Source: Chara braunii
Taxonomy: Eukaryota > Streptophyta > Charophyceae > Charales > Characeae
Length of the DNA: 29,365 nt
Reading direction: 5' to 3'
NCBI GenBank assembly: GCA_003427395.1
Contig: BFEA01000275.1
Location: forward strand, 682,491 to 711,855
Made by a program: the position numbers and the translations under genes. Below, piece after piece: positions 9,000-17,984 of the stretch (its first letter is position 1; each line of letters starts with the position of its first letter). The notes below the pieces were generated by a model that was not told the origin of the DNA, did no database searches, and saw only the letters and a list, made by a program, of their open reading frames with translations.

Positions 9000-10915
9000 T
9001 TTTAAAGAACTAGGGTTGTTGATGTGTCCCTTCGTTGACGAATTGGTGGTGATTGCTATTACCCTCACTACAAGAATTACACTTCTTTTTTTTCTTTTTT
9101 TCTTTTTCTTTGGGAACTTAACGTTTTTTAGGACCGTTCAGTTATCGACTTCATTGAGGCTTCGTCGAAATTCAAACGTTTTTTTCTTCTTCGAAAACTT
9201 AGTCATTCTTAAAAGGTCGAAAATCCCCCCCCTCACACGGCTTTGCCGAAGATTACACTTTTTTTTTCTTTTTTTTTTTTTCCTTCGGGAACTTCGCCGT
9301 TTTTATGGGGTTTGCCACCAACTAACTCTCCCAGGGCTTTGCAAAAGATTACACTTATTTTTCTTCTTTTTCTTCTTCGAGAACTTAGCAATTCTTAGGG
9401 GGTCTGCCACCTACCAACCCTCTAGGGCTTCGCCGAAGATTACACTTTTTTTTTTTTTCTTCCTCGGGAACTTAGCAATTCTTAGGGGGTCTGCCACCTA
9501 CCAATCCTCCCAGGGCTTCGCCGAAGATTACACTTATTTTTCTTTTCTTTCTTCTTCGGAGACTTAGTCATTTTTAGAGGGTTCACTCGTCAAATTTCCC
9601 TAGAACTTCGCCGAAGATTACACTTTTTTTTCTTCTTTTTTTTCCTTTGGGAACTTAACCGTTTTCATGGAAGTTCTCTTATTGACATCCTTTAGGCTTC
9701 CCCAAAGATCACTTTTTTTTTTTTTTTTTTTTTTTTTTCTCCAACTGAACCGTTTTTAAGGCGTTCACTCATTAACCTTCCCTAAGACTTCGTTAAAGGT
9801 TAAACTTCGTTTTCTTCTTTTTTTTCTCGGAGAACTTCACCGTTTTCATGGGCGTTCACTCATTAAGCTTCCCTAAGGTTTCGTCGAAGGTCACACTTCT
9901 TTTTCTTCCTTTTTTTCTTTTGTGGACTTAACAATTTTTAGGGGCGTTCACTCAATAATCATCCCCAGGGTTTCGCCGAAGGTCACACTTCTTTCTCTTC
10001 CTTTTTTTCTTGGGGGATCTAACCATTTTTAGGGGCGTTCACTCAATAATCTTCCCTAACGCTGGGTTGAAGATCACACTTATTTTTCATTTATTGTTTT
10101 TCGGGGACTAAGCTATGTTTTGGGTGAATATTCATCAACTTTCCCTAAGACTTCGCCGAAGATTACAATTATTTTTCTTGTTTTTTTTATTCGCGAACTT
10201 GGTAGTTTGTAGGGTCGTTCACTTATTAACTTTCCCTAAGGTTTCTCCAAGAATTACACTTTTTTTTTTTTGAGGGGGGGGGGAACTTAACTTTTTTTTG
10301 GATCGTTCACTTGTCAACTTCCTGGAGGCTTCGTCGAAAATCACACTTTTTTTTTTTTTTTTTTCTTCGAGAACTTAAGCGTTCTTATGAGCGGTGACTT
10401 ATCTACACTTCTTTTTCTTCTTTGGAAACTTAGCCGTTCTTAGGGGGTCGAAAATCACCCCCCATGATTTTTCCGAAGATCACAATTTTTTTTCTTTTTG
10501 TTTTCAGGAACTTAGCCGTTATACTTTTTTTATGAGCGTTCACTTATTAACTTCCTTGAGGCTTCACCGAAGATCATACTTCTTTTTCTTGTTTGTTTTA
10601 GCGGGGAATTTAACCGTTTTTAAGAACGTTGACTCATTAACCTTCCTTAAGGCTTCGCCGAAGATTACACTTTTTTTTCCTTATTTTGTTTTCTTCAATA
10701 ACTTAATCGTTTTTAAGGGCGTTCATTCATTAAGTTTTCCTAAGCCTTCACCGAAGGTTACACTTTTTTGTTTTTTGTTTTTTAGGGACTGTGTAGAACC
10801 AAGCATGAATGAATCTGATTGAGGGCTTAAGCACAAGCGGTTATCGGGCTATACGCCAACCCTCCCCAGGGTTTCATCGAAGAATACACTTTTTTTGAAG
10901 TGAGAGTTTTGGGCA

Positions 10916-11300
10916 GTCTGAAAATCCTGAATGATCATGAAGTGGTGAAAGGTCCGAAGACCCTGAAAACCACCTGTTTAGGCAGGCAGCAGCCTGAAGT
11001 GGTGAAGGGTGTCCTGAAGTGGTCAAATGAGAGTTTAAAGCAGTCTGAAAATCCTAAATGGTCCTGAAGTGGTGAAAGGTCCGAAGACCATAAAAACCAT
11101 CTTTCACCACTTAAGAATGCAGTCTGCCTAAACAGGTGGTTTCCAGGGTCTTTGGAACTTTCACCACTTCAGGACCATTCAGGATTTTCAGATCTGAATG
11201 ATCTTGAACTGGTGAAAGGTCCGAAGACCCTAAAAACCACCTGTTTAGGCAGACTGCATCCTGAAGTGGTGAAGGGTGTCCTGAAGTGGTGATGAAAAAT
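10916..11300. repeat. GAAGTGGTGAA-family repeat with one inverted unit
   Basis: Unit: GTCTGAAAATCCTGAATG, then GAAGTGGTGAAAGGTCCGAA, GACCCTGAAAACCACCTG, TTTAGGCAGACTGCATCC, TGAAGTGGTGAAGGGTGTCC. Forward copies start at about 10917, 11043 and 11193; the copy at 11102-11192 is inverted. It shares the GAAGTGGTGAA core with the 1-1590 minisatellite, which suggests a common origin. Confidence 0.85.
11102..11273. repeat. Near-perfect foldback without spacer
   Basis: Arms 11102-11192 and 11193-11273 are reverse complements over about 80 bp with few mismatches; the left arm carries about 10 extra bases near the centre. The centre is TTCAGATCTGAA. A transcript could form a long hairpin. Confidence 0.85.
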
Positions 11301-11325
11301 ACGACTGTTGTTAACCTTCTCTCGG

Positions 11326-11795
11326 CTTAAGGTCTTGACGTTTCAAGTTTCCCTCCACCTTATGGACACTTCACGTACCTTTTTCTTTTGTTTTTCATAT
11401 AAGTCACTGATCTCATTAAGCTTCCCTAAGCCTTCACCGAAGGTTACACTTTTTTTTTTCTTTTTTTTCTTCAGAGATTGCGTAGAACTAAGCATGGAGG
11501 AATTGGATTGCGGGCTTACGGTCTTGACGCTTCAAGTTTCCCTCCACCTTATGGGCACTTCAAGTACCTTAATCTTTTGCGTTTCGTATAAGTCACTGCT
11601 CCCATTAAGATTCTCTAAGCCTTCACCGAAGGTTACACTTTTTTTTTTTTTTTTTTTCCTTCAGGGACTTTGTAGAACTAAGCGTGGATGAATTGGATTG
11701 CGGGCTTAAGGTCTTGACGCTTCAAGTTTCCCTCCACCTTATGAGTACTTCAGGTACCTTTTTTTTTTTTTTTCATATAAGTCACTGCTCTCACT
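11326..11795 (+). repeat. 190-bp tandem repeat containing satellite monomers
   Basis: The segment GTCTTGACG recurs at about 11333, 11522 and 11712 (189 to 190 bp apart). Each unit joins a unique part (CAAGTTTCCCTCCACCTTAT) to a satellite monomer (CCTAAGCCTTCACCGAAGGT, TACAC, T run). A partial copy starts near 10785. It is a composite of the 90-bp satellite and another sequence. Confidence 0.85.
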
Positions 11796-11985
11796 CAAGT
11801 AAAGTTCATTACAATCTACAACTTAATTCAATCCCAATTCACAATGACCTCACACGTTCTCATAAATGCATGAAATTTCACAAAAGACTCAAAGGAGCCA
11901 AATCCACACGAAAACTGGAATGACAAATGTACTTCAAACTCAATACACAAGAAAGAAATTGAAGTACGAATTTAATTATGAATCA
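11796..11985 (-). mobile_element. Start of a minus-strand 3' LTR (inferred)
   Basis: On the minus strand the polypurine tract at 11997-11987 is followed by C and then TG at 11985, the usual start of a 3' LTR. The far end of the LTR was not found, so the low-coordinate boundary is arbitrary. Confidence 0.4.
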
Positions 11986-12260
11986 GCCCCCTCCTCTAAA
12001 TTAACCCTGTCCTCCAAATTATCAAATTGAACAATCAAACACAAATGTTCAATGAAGTTTCTCGGAGTTTATCTGCATGTCCAGATAGCTGGAACCACCA
12101 TTGGAACTTCTGGAGCTGCCACAGGTGCTGCAAGCCCTTTGTTGTTTTGTTCTTTTCTCTGAATCACCACATGTGTTGTCTTAGGGGTCCCCGCCTTGAT
12201 CGCCGGAGACTTGGGCAACCCCAATTGGCCACAAAGCGGTTTCTCCGAGATCCCGAACAA
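11978..12260 (-). pseudogene. Possible C-terminal end of a retroelement polyprotein
   Basis: Minus-strand open frame from 12260 with a P/A/V-rich tail, a stop at about 12069, then the same frame continues and ends with an FDNLEDRVNLEEG segment over the polypurine tract. A short LED-type acidic tail next to a polypurine tract is common at the C-termini of plant Ty3 polyproteins. The match is weak and no catalytic domain is present. Confidence 0.35.
11987..11997 (-). promoter_or_regulatory. Polypurine tract (minus strand)
   Basis: AGAGGAGGGGG on the minus strand, overlapping the end of an open frame and immediately before an LTR-like TG. This arrangement is typical of LTR retrotransposons, where the tract primes plus-strand DNA synthesis. 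Confidence 0.5.
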
Positions 12261-12339
12261 CTGTAGTCATGGATGTTGGATCCAATCATTCAGCGCAAGT
12301 GTCCAATGATTGAACAACTGATAACGTAAGACAAAAAAA

Positions 12340-13345
12340 AAAAACGAGTGAACACCTATCAGAGTGGCCTAGGACACTTCTCCAGCTCGGCAAAAAAAAT
12401 AAAATAAAAATAAAAATAAAAAATATTTTTCAACTTTATTTTTTATTTGCAATTCAATGACGAATTTTGATGTGACCCTGAGACCAAAGTTGTTCAATTT
12501 TTTTATCTGCATAACATTTTTTTTCCAGAGTTCTTGGATTTTCTGGATTTGTTTTTTTTGTTGGGACTCTCTTTGGTCCTTTCACGGCCGGGCCGCCCAG
12601 GCAAACAAGGTGACCCGGTTGGTAGCCTAGGAAAAAAAAAATGTTTTTTTTTTTTTTTCCAGTTTATTCTTCCACATAACATAGTTATTTTTCTAATTCA
12701 TTCTAGGCTACCAGAGTGACCCGGGACCACTTGCCCGGCTGGGTCATAAAGAAATAAAAATAAAAATTAAAATTATTTTTATTTATTTTTTATTTTAAAT
12801 TTTATAACGAATTTCGATGTGACCCTGAGGCAAAACTTGTTTAGTTTTATTTTTATAAATAAATAATATTTTTCCTAGACTACCAGAGTGGTCCGGGGCC
12901 ACTTGCCCGGCCGGGCCAACAAAAAATAAAAAAAAATAAAAAAATAAGAATTAGTTATTAACTTTACTTTTTATTTTAAATTTGGTAAACAATTTCGATG
13001 TGACCCTCAGACAATAGTTGTTCAGTTTATTTTTCTGCATAACATTGTTTTTTTTTCGATTTTTTTTTTTTTTTTGGCTTTTTGTTTTTGCTATGACCTC
13101 TCCTGGTCCTTGCACGGTCGGGCCGTCCAGAAAAGTACGGTGACCCGGGCGGCCCGGCTGGTAGCCTAGCATTTTTTTTTTTTTTTTTTTTTTTTTAGCC
13201 TTCTCTGGCCTTTGCACGGTCGGACCGCCAGGGAAAGCAGGGTGATCCACGGCCTGGCTGGTAGCCTAGGATTCTTTTGATTTTTTTTAATTTTATTTTT
13301 GGGACCCTCTTTGACTCTCGCGTTGACTATCTGGTAGCCTAGTTG
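12340..13345. repeat. Composite AT-rich/GC-rich interspersed repeats
   Basis: Three modules recur in mixed order: GATGTGACCCTGAG (12469, 12816, 12997), CCACTTGCCCGGC with flanking CTACCAGAGTG (12357, 12708, 12879), and a CACGGTCGGGCCG...GGTAGCCTAG module (about 12580-12630, 13115-13169, 13212-13270). GC-rich cores are separated by A/T homopolymer stretches. No coding potential. Confidence 0.7.
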
Positions 13346-13627
13346 AACACCCGATAAAATAGAAAGAATCTAAAAGAAAAGATTTGTGATGAATCTCAGA
13401 CAAAAGTTGTGTGGATTTTAATTCTGCATAACATACTTTCTTTTTCAAATTTTTAGTAATTTATTTTTTCTTTTTATATATATTTTCGAATTTTTTTCCA
13501 GATTTCTTCGTTTTTTTTTTTTTTTAACGTACTCCCACGTACAGTAGTATGTGTATGTACGTACGTATCACGTACAGGAATACGTGTACATGTGTAGGCG
13601 CAAGCTGCATCCACGTACTCCCAAGTG

Positions 13628-13778
13628 GCCTAATAAACCGTACGCAGAGAGGGAAAAAATGACAACAAACGAAGGGTTGTGACAAACTGTTTCGTTGGAG
13701 TTTCACCAACTCATATATTTATATATATGTCCCTCGTTTGTTTTTCTCTTTTCCCTCTCTGCCTATGGTTTACTGGGC
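13628..13778. repeat. Long inverted repeat, 48-bp arms
   Basis: Left arm 13628-13676 (GCCTAATAAACCGTACGCAG, AGAGGGAAAAAATGACAACA, AACGAAGGG) is about 85% complementary to 13731-13778. The 54-bp spacer holds a second hairpin, GTTGG-AGTTTCA-CCAAC. Size and shape fit a small foldback element or a microRNA-precursor-like transcript; no target-site duplication was established. Confidence 0.75.
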
Positions 13779-13803
13779 AGCTCTGTTTGACGTTATATAT
13801 GTG

Positions 13804-13821
13804 TATATATATATATATATT
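13804..13821. repeat. (TA)n microsatellite
   Basis: Short TA run just outside the inverted repeat. Confidence 0.8.
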
Positions 13822-15017
13822 AATTTTTGGCGTAAGCCAGACAAGTCGTACTGGACTACGATTGTGACCAGTTGTGTTATGCTATTTCGCATATCTTCCC
13901 TGAGTTGCCTCGTTGTTCATGCACTTGAGTGGTATATCATAATGCTGGACAATAATGTTGAAATGATTGTAGATTGTAGATTTTTTTATGACCACGTTTT
14001 CTCTTGTTTCGTTTGGCTGGATGTTAAACAATCATGTTCGTTGTCAATGTGGAGGCAAGGACGTGGCATATTAAATGTCGTGACGAGGACTGCGTTGACA
14101 GTTTGGGATAAGGTGAGATTATATATAAGAACCCATAACCTTGAAGAATAGCGGAAATCATCAGTGAATTGTACCACACCCCTTAGGATATTCCTCTTCT
14201 GAATATTATCTAAGGTTGTTTTTTCTCTTTATTGTCTTTTCAGTATGTTCTTCATCCTATTTCCTATTGGTGCTTTGTGAAATTATTATTCTTTTCCATG
14301 TTTTCATCGATATTCACATCCAACACTATACCTTTAGTATCTGGTCGACGTTAGATTGTTGTCTGCTAGCAGTCAACAGTGATGCACGCAGGAGTCATCC
14401 CTGCCATTGTTATAACGATCTTACAATATATTTTGGAACAGATCATATGTGTTGACATTAAACAAACCAGGTTCAACAATTGATTGTGTATTGTCTTAGT
14501 GTTGTATTAACTTGAATGTTGTAGATTTTTGACTGTTTGATAGATAAACTCTTTTGATTGTTGTTTGTCTTTAAAACTCACATATGAATTTATTTTGTTA
14601 TTGACTTGACGTACAGGTTTTGTGTCGGCCAAGTTATACAGTCCGGAAGCGTTTTTCAAGATAATTTGAGATGGGTGGGTTGTGACGAGGATATGACTCG
14701 TCATGCCAGAGAGAAGGGTTTTGAAGCCGTTGTGTTGTCATCAGCTGCTTTGGCAAAATCCGCTTGCTGAATATAGGGGTCTCATCCTTGGAGCTTTGCA
14801 ACTTCAACAAAACTTGTTGTCTATAAAACTCGTTGTCATGAGTTGTTGTTTGACCTTTCTGTTTTGGGGATAGAGCATTGTTTGATTTTCATAATGTGGG
14901 TTGTTTTACAGTGCAACACTTGCTTGGTTCACTTTGCCAAAACAAAATTTGCAAGTTGTCTAGCCTAGCCAATATTTAACCCCTTTTGCCTTTTTTTTTT
15001 TTTTTTTTTTTTGCTCG
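13822..15017. other. No gene recognised
   Basis: About 1.2 kb of apparently low-copy DNA. ORFs are short and unlike any family I know. A stretch near 14126-14145 (CCCATAACCTTGAAGAA) resembles 16586-16602 (CCCATAATCTCGAGGAA), hinting at a shared fragment. A T run ends at 15012. Confidence 0.4.
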
Positions 15018-15118
15018 GCATTAAGGTTTTGTTGCTCACCTACTGAACAGTGGACCCACTTTCCGTGTGGGGGGTCCGATGTCCCAGGTCCATCGGAGAG
15101 ATACCCTCAAGAGGAGAT
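15018..15118 (+). repeat. 101-bp direct repeat, copy 1
   Basis: Differs from 15157-15257 at one position (T versus C near 15028). The two copies are separated only by the adapter at 15119-15156. Confidence 0.95.
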
Positions 15119-15156
15119 CTGTCTCTTATACACATCTAGATGTGTATAAGAGACAG
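15119..15156. other. Nextera mate-pair junction adapter (artefact)
   Basis: CTGTCTCTTATACACATCT (15119-15137) followed directly by AGATGTGTATAAGAGACAG (15138-15156). This is two head-to-head copies of the 19-bp Tn5 mosaic end, identical to the junction adapter used in Nextera mate-pair libraries. It is not native DNA. The read-through peptide contains the SYTHLDVYKRQ string typical of adapter-contaminated gene models. Confidence 0.98.
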
Positions 15157-15257
15157 GCATTAAGGTCTTGTTGCTCACCTACTGAACAGTGGACCCACTT
15201 TCCGTGTGGGGGGTCCGATGTCCCAGGTCCATCGGAGAGATACCCTCAAGAGGAGAT
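15157..15257 (+). repeat. 101-bp direct repeat, copy 2
   Basis: Second copy of 15018-15118. A more diverged echo (GGCATTAAACTTTTGTTGC) follows at about 15297, so the family may exist natively even if this duplication is artificial. Confidence 0.95.
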
Positions 15258-15347
15258 AACCCTTAGGGATTTTTATTTTTTTATTTTTTATTTTTAGGCA
15301 TTAAACTTTTGTTGCTTCCCTACTAAAATTGGTCATCAGTTCTGAAG

Positions 15348-15586
15348 TTGGGCCAATCGGGTTGGTAATGAAGACGATTTTGGTTTTTTTTCCTCCTTCG
15401 CTTCAGACTTACCCGCGCTATTTTTTTTTTTTTTCTTCACATTAGGTGATAGCAGACTAAGTTTACAAAAGTCATTTAAGTCGCCAATACCTTTCCAAGT
15501 TGAAAACCCACCTTCAAGCATGCTGGAAGAGTGTTTCACAAGCTTAACATAACGTCTAGTTGGGGGATAACGAGGTTGGGAGTATT
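15348..15586. repeat. Direct repeat A, copy 1
   Basis: About 85% similar to 16252-16468 over roughly 200 bp. On the minus strand both copies hold a comparable open stretch of about 35 residues (SMLEGGF in this copy, DMLEGGF in the other, and LNDFC, LSLLSPNVK in both) before an A run. Spacing is about 905 bp. Could be a duplicated exon fragment or short LTRs; unresolved. Confidence 0.8.
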
Positions 15587-15838
15587 ACTAGGGGTCTGCA
15601 TGTCGTAACGTGGGGGAAGCATCAAAGATGGGTATATCGTGTATAGATCTCTTCATCAGGGGTTCAAGAACTGAACTATTTTTTGCCACTCAGAATGGAT
15701 ATGGAGACCTGTAAGGACCTTCAACCACCAGTACCTCCAAATGTCGCTCGGCCAAAGCCGAGTCGAAACGCTTCCACTCTATTTTTCCCTGCGGCTGAGA
15801 TATGGGAAAGGTATTGGTGGTTTAATAGGCTACATAAA

Positions 15839-15840
<2 letters not shown>

Positions 15841-15904
<64 letters not shown>
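15841..15904. repeat. (TAA)n microsatellite, about 21 copies
   Basis: Perfect TAA run. It produces poly-Asn or poly-Ile ORFs that should not be annotated as proteins. Confidence 0.98.
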
Positions 15905-15970
15905 CCTCTTCAAGTTATGTCGACACTCACGACGCAATTGTGATGCGGCATCATCCACTACCACACAACT
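15903..15970 (+). repeat. Direct repeat B, copy 1
   Basis: AATCCTCTTCAAGTTATGTC, then GACACTCACGACGCAATTG and ATCATCCACTACCACACA; repeats with a few changes at 16132-16199. Seen directly. Confidence 0.8.
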
Positions 15971-16131
15971 TCACGATGCGAAGTCCAATAACAAGCAGGG
16001 GGGAATCGATAATTAAATACATTTCCCGACCCATTGAGACTGTCGAACCCAAACAACAACAATTAGTGTTTCACCGGAATTTCACCGGCTCATCAGAGGC
16101 CTGACACTCGCGGGTAACCTCCTCACACCGC

Positions 16132-16199
16132 AAATCCTCTGCAAGTCATATCGACACTCACGACGCAATTGCGACGCGACATCATCCACTACCACACAC
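16132..16199 (+). repeat. Direct repeat B, copy 2
   Basis: Second copy of 15903-15970, about 229 bp downstream. Together with repeat A this shows that the 15.3-16.5 kb segment grew by local duplication. Confidence 0.8.
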
Positions 16200-16251
16200 T
16201 CCGTGGCGCAAACCGACCCCCCGTCTCCCACCTATTTCAAGTTATTATTAT

Positions 16252-16468
16252 TTGGGTCAGTCGTGTTGGTAATGAAGAGGGTTTTGGTTGTTTTTCCCCT
16301 TTCGCTTGAGACTCACCCGCCCTATTTTTTTTTTTTTTCACATTAGGTGACAGCAAACTAAGTTCACAAAAGTCATTTAACCTGACAATAATTTCCCAAC
16401 TGAAAAACCCACCTTCAAGCATGTCGGAACAGTGTTTCACAGGCTTGACAATGAGGAGGGGAGTATTT
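16252..16468. repeat. Direct repeat A, copy 2
   Basis: Second copy of 15348-15586, with small deletions near its end. Confidence 0.8.
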
Positions 16469-16507
16469 TTTCATTAGATCTGGAAAAAAAAAAAGAACGG
16501 GTTATGA

Positions 16508-16790
16508 CACGGTGAAAAGACATTGGTAACTAGTGAAGTGAGACCCTTGCCAAAAATGAGGGGTGCTGACAACTGTACAGCCGCCCATAATCTCGAGGAA
16601 AATCTAATTGAATCTTTCACAGACATATTGAAAGATACTTCGTCATATTTTTTGTCTGTTATGCATGCAGTAAGTGTTAGAGAAAATTCATGGCGCAAAT
16701 CAACCCCCCTAAGTGAGTTGAGAACGTACGATAGAGTTAGAAGCGTTGGAAAGGGATGGTCGGTCGAAGACTTAAAAAAAAAATTACGTA
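16508..16790 (+). pseudogene. Possible exon or gene fragment, family unknown
   Basis: An open frame from 16508 to about 16890 with balanced composition up to about 16790 (residue segments such as AHNLEENLIESFTDILKD and SELRTYDRVRSVGKGWS), after which it runs into A-rich satellite. No start codon is obvious and no family is recognised. The even composition sets it apart from the repeat-derived ORFs, but it may be chance. Confidence 0.25.
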
Positions 16791-17215
16791 AACAAATTAA
16801 AAAAAAAAAAATTATAAGTTTCCAAAGAAGAAAAAAAAACAAAAGAAGCGTAATCTTCGATGAAGCCTTGGCGAGGGTTGAAGGGTGACAGACCCTTGAA
16901 AACAACTAAGTTTCCGAAGAAAAAAAAAGAGAAAAGAAGTGTAATCTTCTGCATAGCCTAGGGAAGGGTTGTTGTGTGAGAGACCCCTTAAAAACGGCAT
17001 AGTTCCCGAAGAAGAACAAAAGAAAAATAAGTGTAGTCTTCGGCGAAGCCCTAGAAGGGTTGGTGGGTTAGAGGTCCCATAAAAAAGGCTAAGTTTCCAA
17101 AACAGAAAAAGAAGAAAAATAAGTCTAATCCTCGGCGAAGCCTTGGGGAGGGTTTGTAGGTGGGAGACCCCATAAAAATGACTATGTTCCCAAAGAATAG
17201 AAAAAAGAAAAATAA

Positions 17216-17984
17216 GTGTCATCTTCGTCGAAGCCTTGCGGAGGGTTGGTAGGTGGGAGGCCCCCTAAAGTCGGATAAGTTCCCGAAGAAGAAAAAAAAA
17301 AAAAATAAGTGTAATCTTCGGCAAAGCTATAGGGAGGGTTGGTGGGTAGAAGACCCCCTAAAAACGACTAAATTCCAAAAAAAAAAAAAAAAAAAAAAAA
17401 AGTGTAATCTTCGGCGAAGCCTTGGGAAGAGTTAAGAGGACGAGGACCTTCAAAACGGCTAAGTTCCCAATGGAAAAAATAAATAAAAAATAAGTGTAAT
17501 CTTCGGCGAAGTCTTGGGGAGGTTGAGTGGGTGGTTGACCAACAAAAATGACTAAGTTTCCAAAGTAAAAAAAGAAGAATAATAAGTGTAATCTTCGGCG
17601 AAGTGTCATCTTCGTCATGCCTTGCGGAGGGTTGGTAGGTGGGAGGCCCCCTAAAGACGGATAAGTTCCCGAAGAAGAAAAAAAAAAAATTTAAGTGTAA
17701 TCTTTGGCAAAGCCTTAGGGAGGGTTGGTGGGTAGAAGACCCCCTAAAAACGACTAAGTTCCCAAAGGAAAAAAAAAAGAAAAATAAGTGTAATCTTCAG
17801 CGAAGCCCTGGGAAAAGTTTAGAGGACGAGGACCTTCAAAACGGTTAAGTTCCCAATGGAAAAAAAAAAAAAAAAAAGTGTAATCTTCGGCGAAGTCTTG
17901 GGGAGGTTGAGTGGGTGGTTGACCAACAAAAACGACTAAGTTTTCAAAGAAAAAAAAGAAGAAAAATAAGTGTAATCTTCGGCG
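17216..17984 (-). repeat. About 387-bp tandem duplication in the satellite
   Basis: 17216-17603 and 17604-17984 carry the same monomer order (C, C, B, A) with shared private variants such as GTGTCATCTTCGTC and AGGTGGGAGGCCCCCTAAAG. The junction at about 17603 truncates a monomer after CTTCGGCGAAG. Confidence 0.85.

Larger units (their letters stand above)
7604..10800 (+). repeat. Left satellite array (about 90-bp monomers, forward)
   Basis: Roughly 35 monomers of the type GGGCTTCGCCGAAGATTACA, a T/C run with TTCTTC, CGGGAACTTAGCCGTTCTTA, GGGGGTCTGCCACC, CCAACCCTCC. CTTCGCCGAAG is an 11-bp palindrome around one central base. Variants occur at regular distances: the boundary module at 7604 recurs at 9001, and the variant GTCATTTTTAGGGG at about 8290, 8925 and 9563 (about 636 bp apart). 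Monomers degrade after about 9650. Long phenylalanine-rich ORFs here are by-products of the T runs. Confidence 0.9.

Noticed and set aside
9016-9567. Long ORF (183 codons) rich in phenylalanine
   Set aside because: It arises from T-rich satellite monomers whose length is near a multiple of three; repeated motifs follow the DNA repeat and there is no independent coding signal.
13738-14151. 137-codon ORF
   Set aside because: Starts inside the inverted repeat and passes through a TA microsatellite; composition is Tyr/Ile/Phe-rich from AT-rich DNA and no family is recognised.
15067-15297. ORF spanning the adapter
   Set aside because: It reads through the Nextera junction adapter and both copies of the 101-bp repeat, so it is artificial.
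15683-15943. ORF with a poly-Asn run
   Set aside because: The run is the TAA microsatellite at 15841-15904; the overlapping frame reads poly-Ile.
15348-16468. Complete short LTR element (TRIM) with repeat A as LTRs
   Set aside because: Ends lack TG/CA and I found no primer-binding site or polypurine tract next to them.
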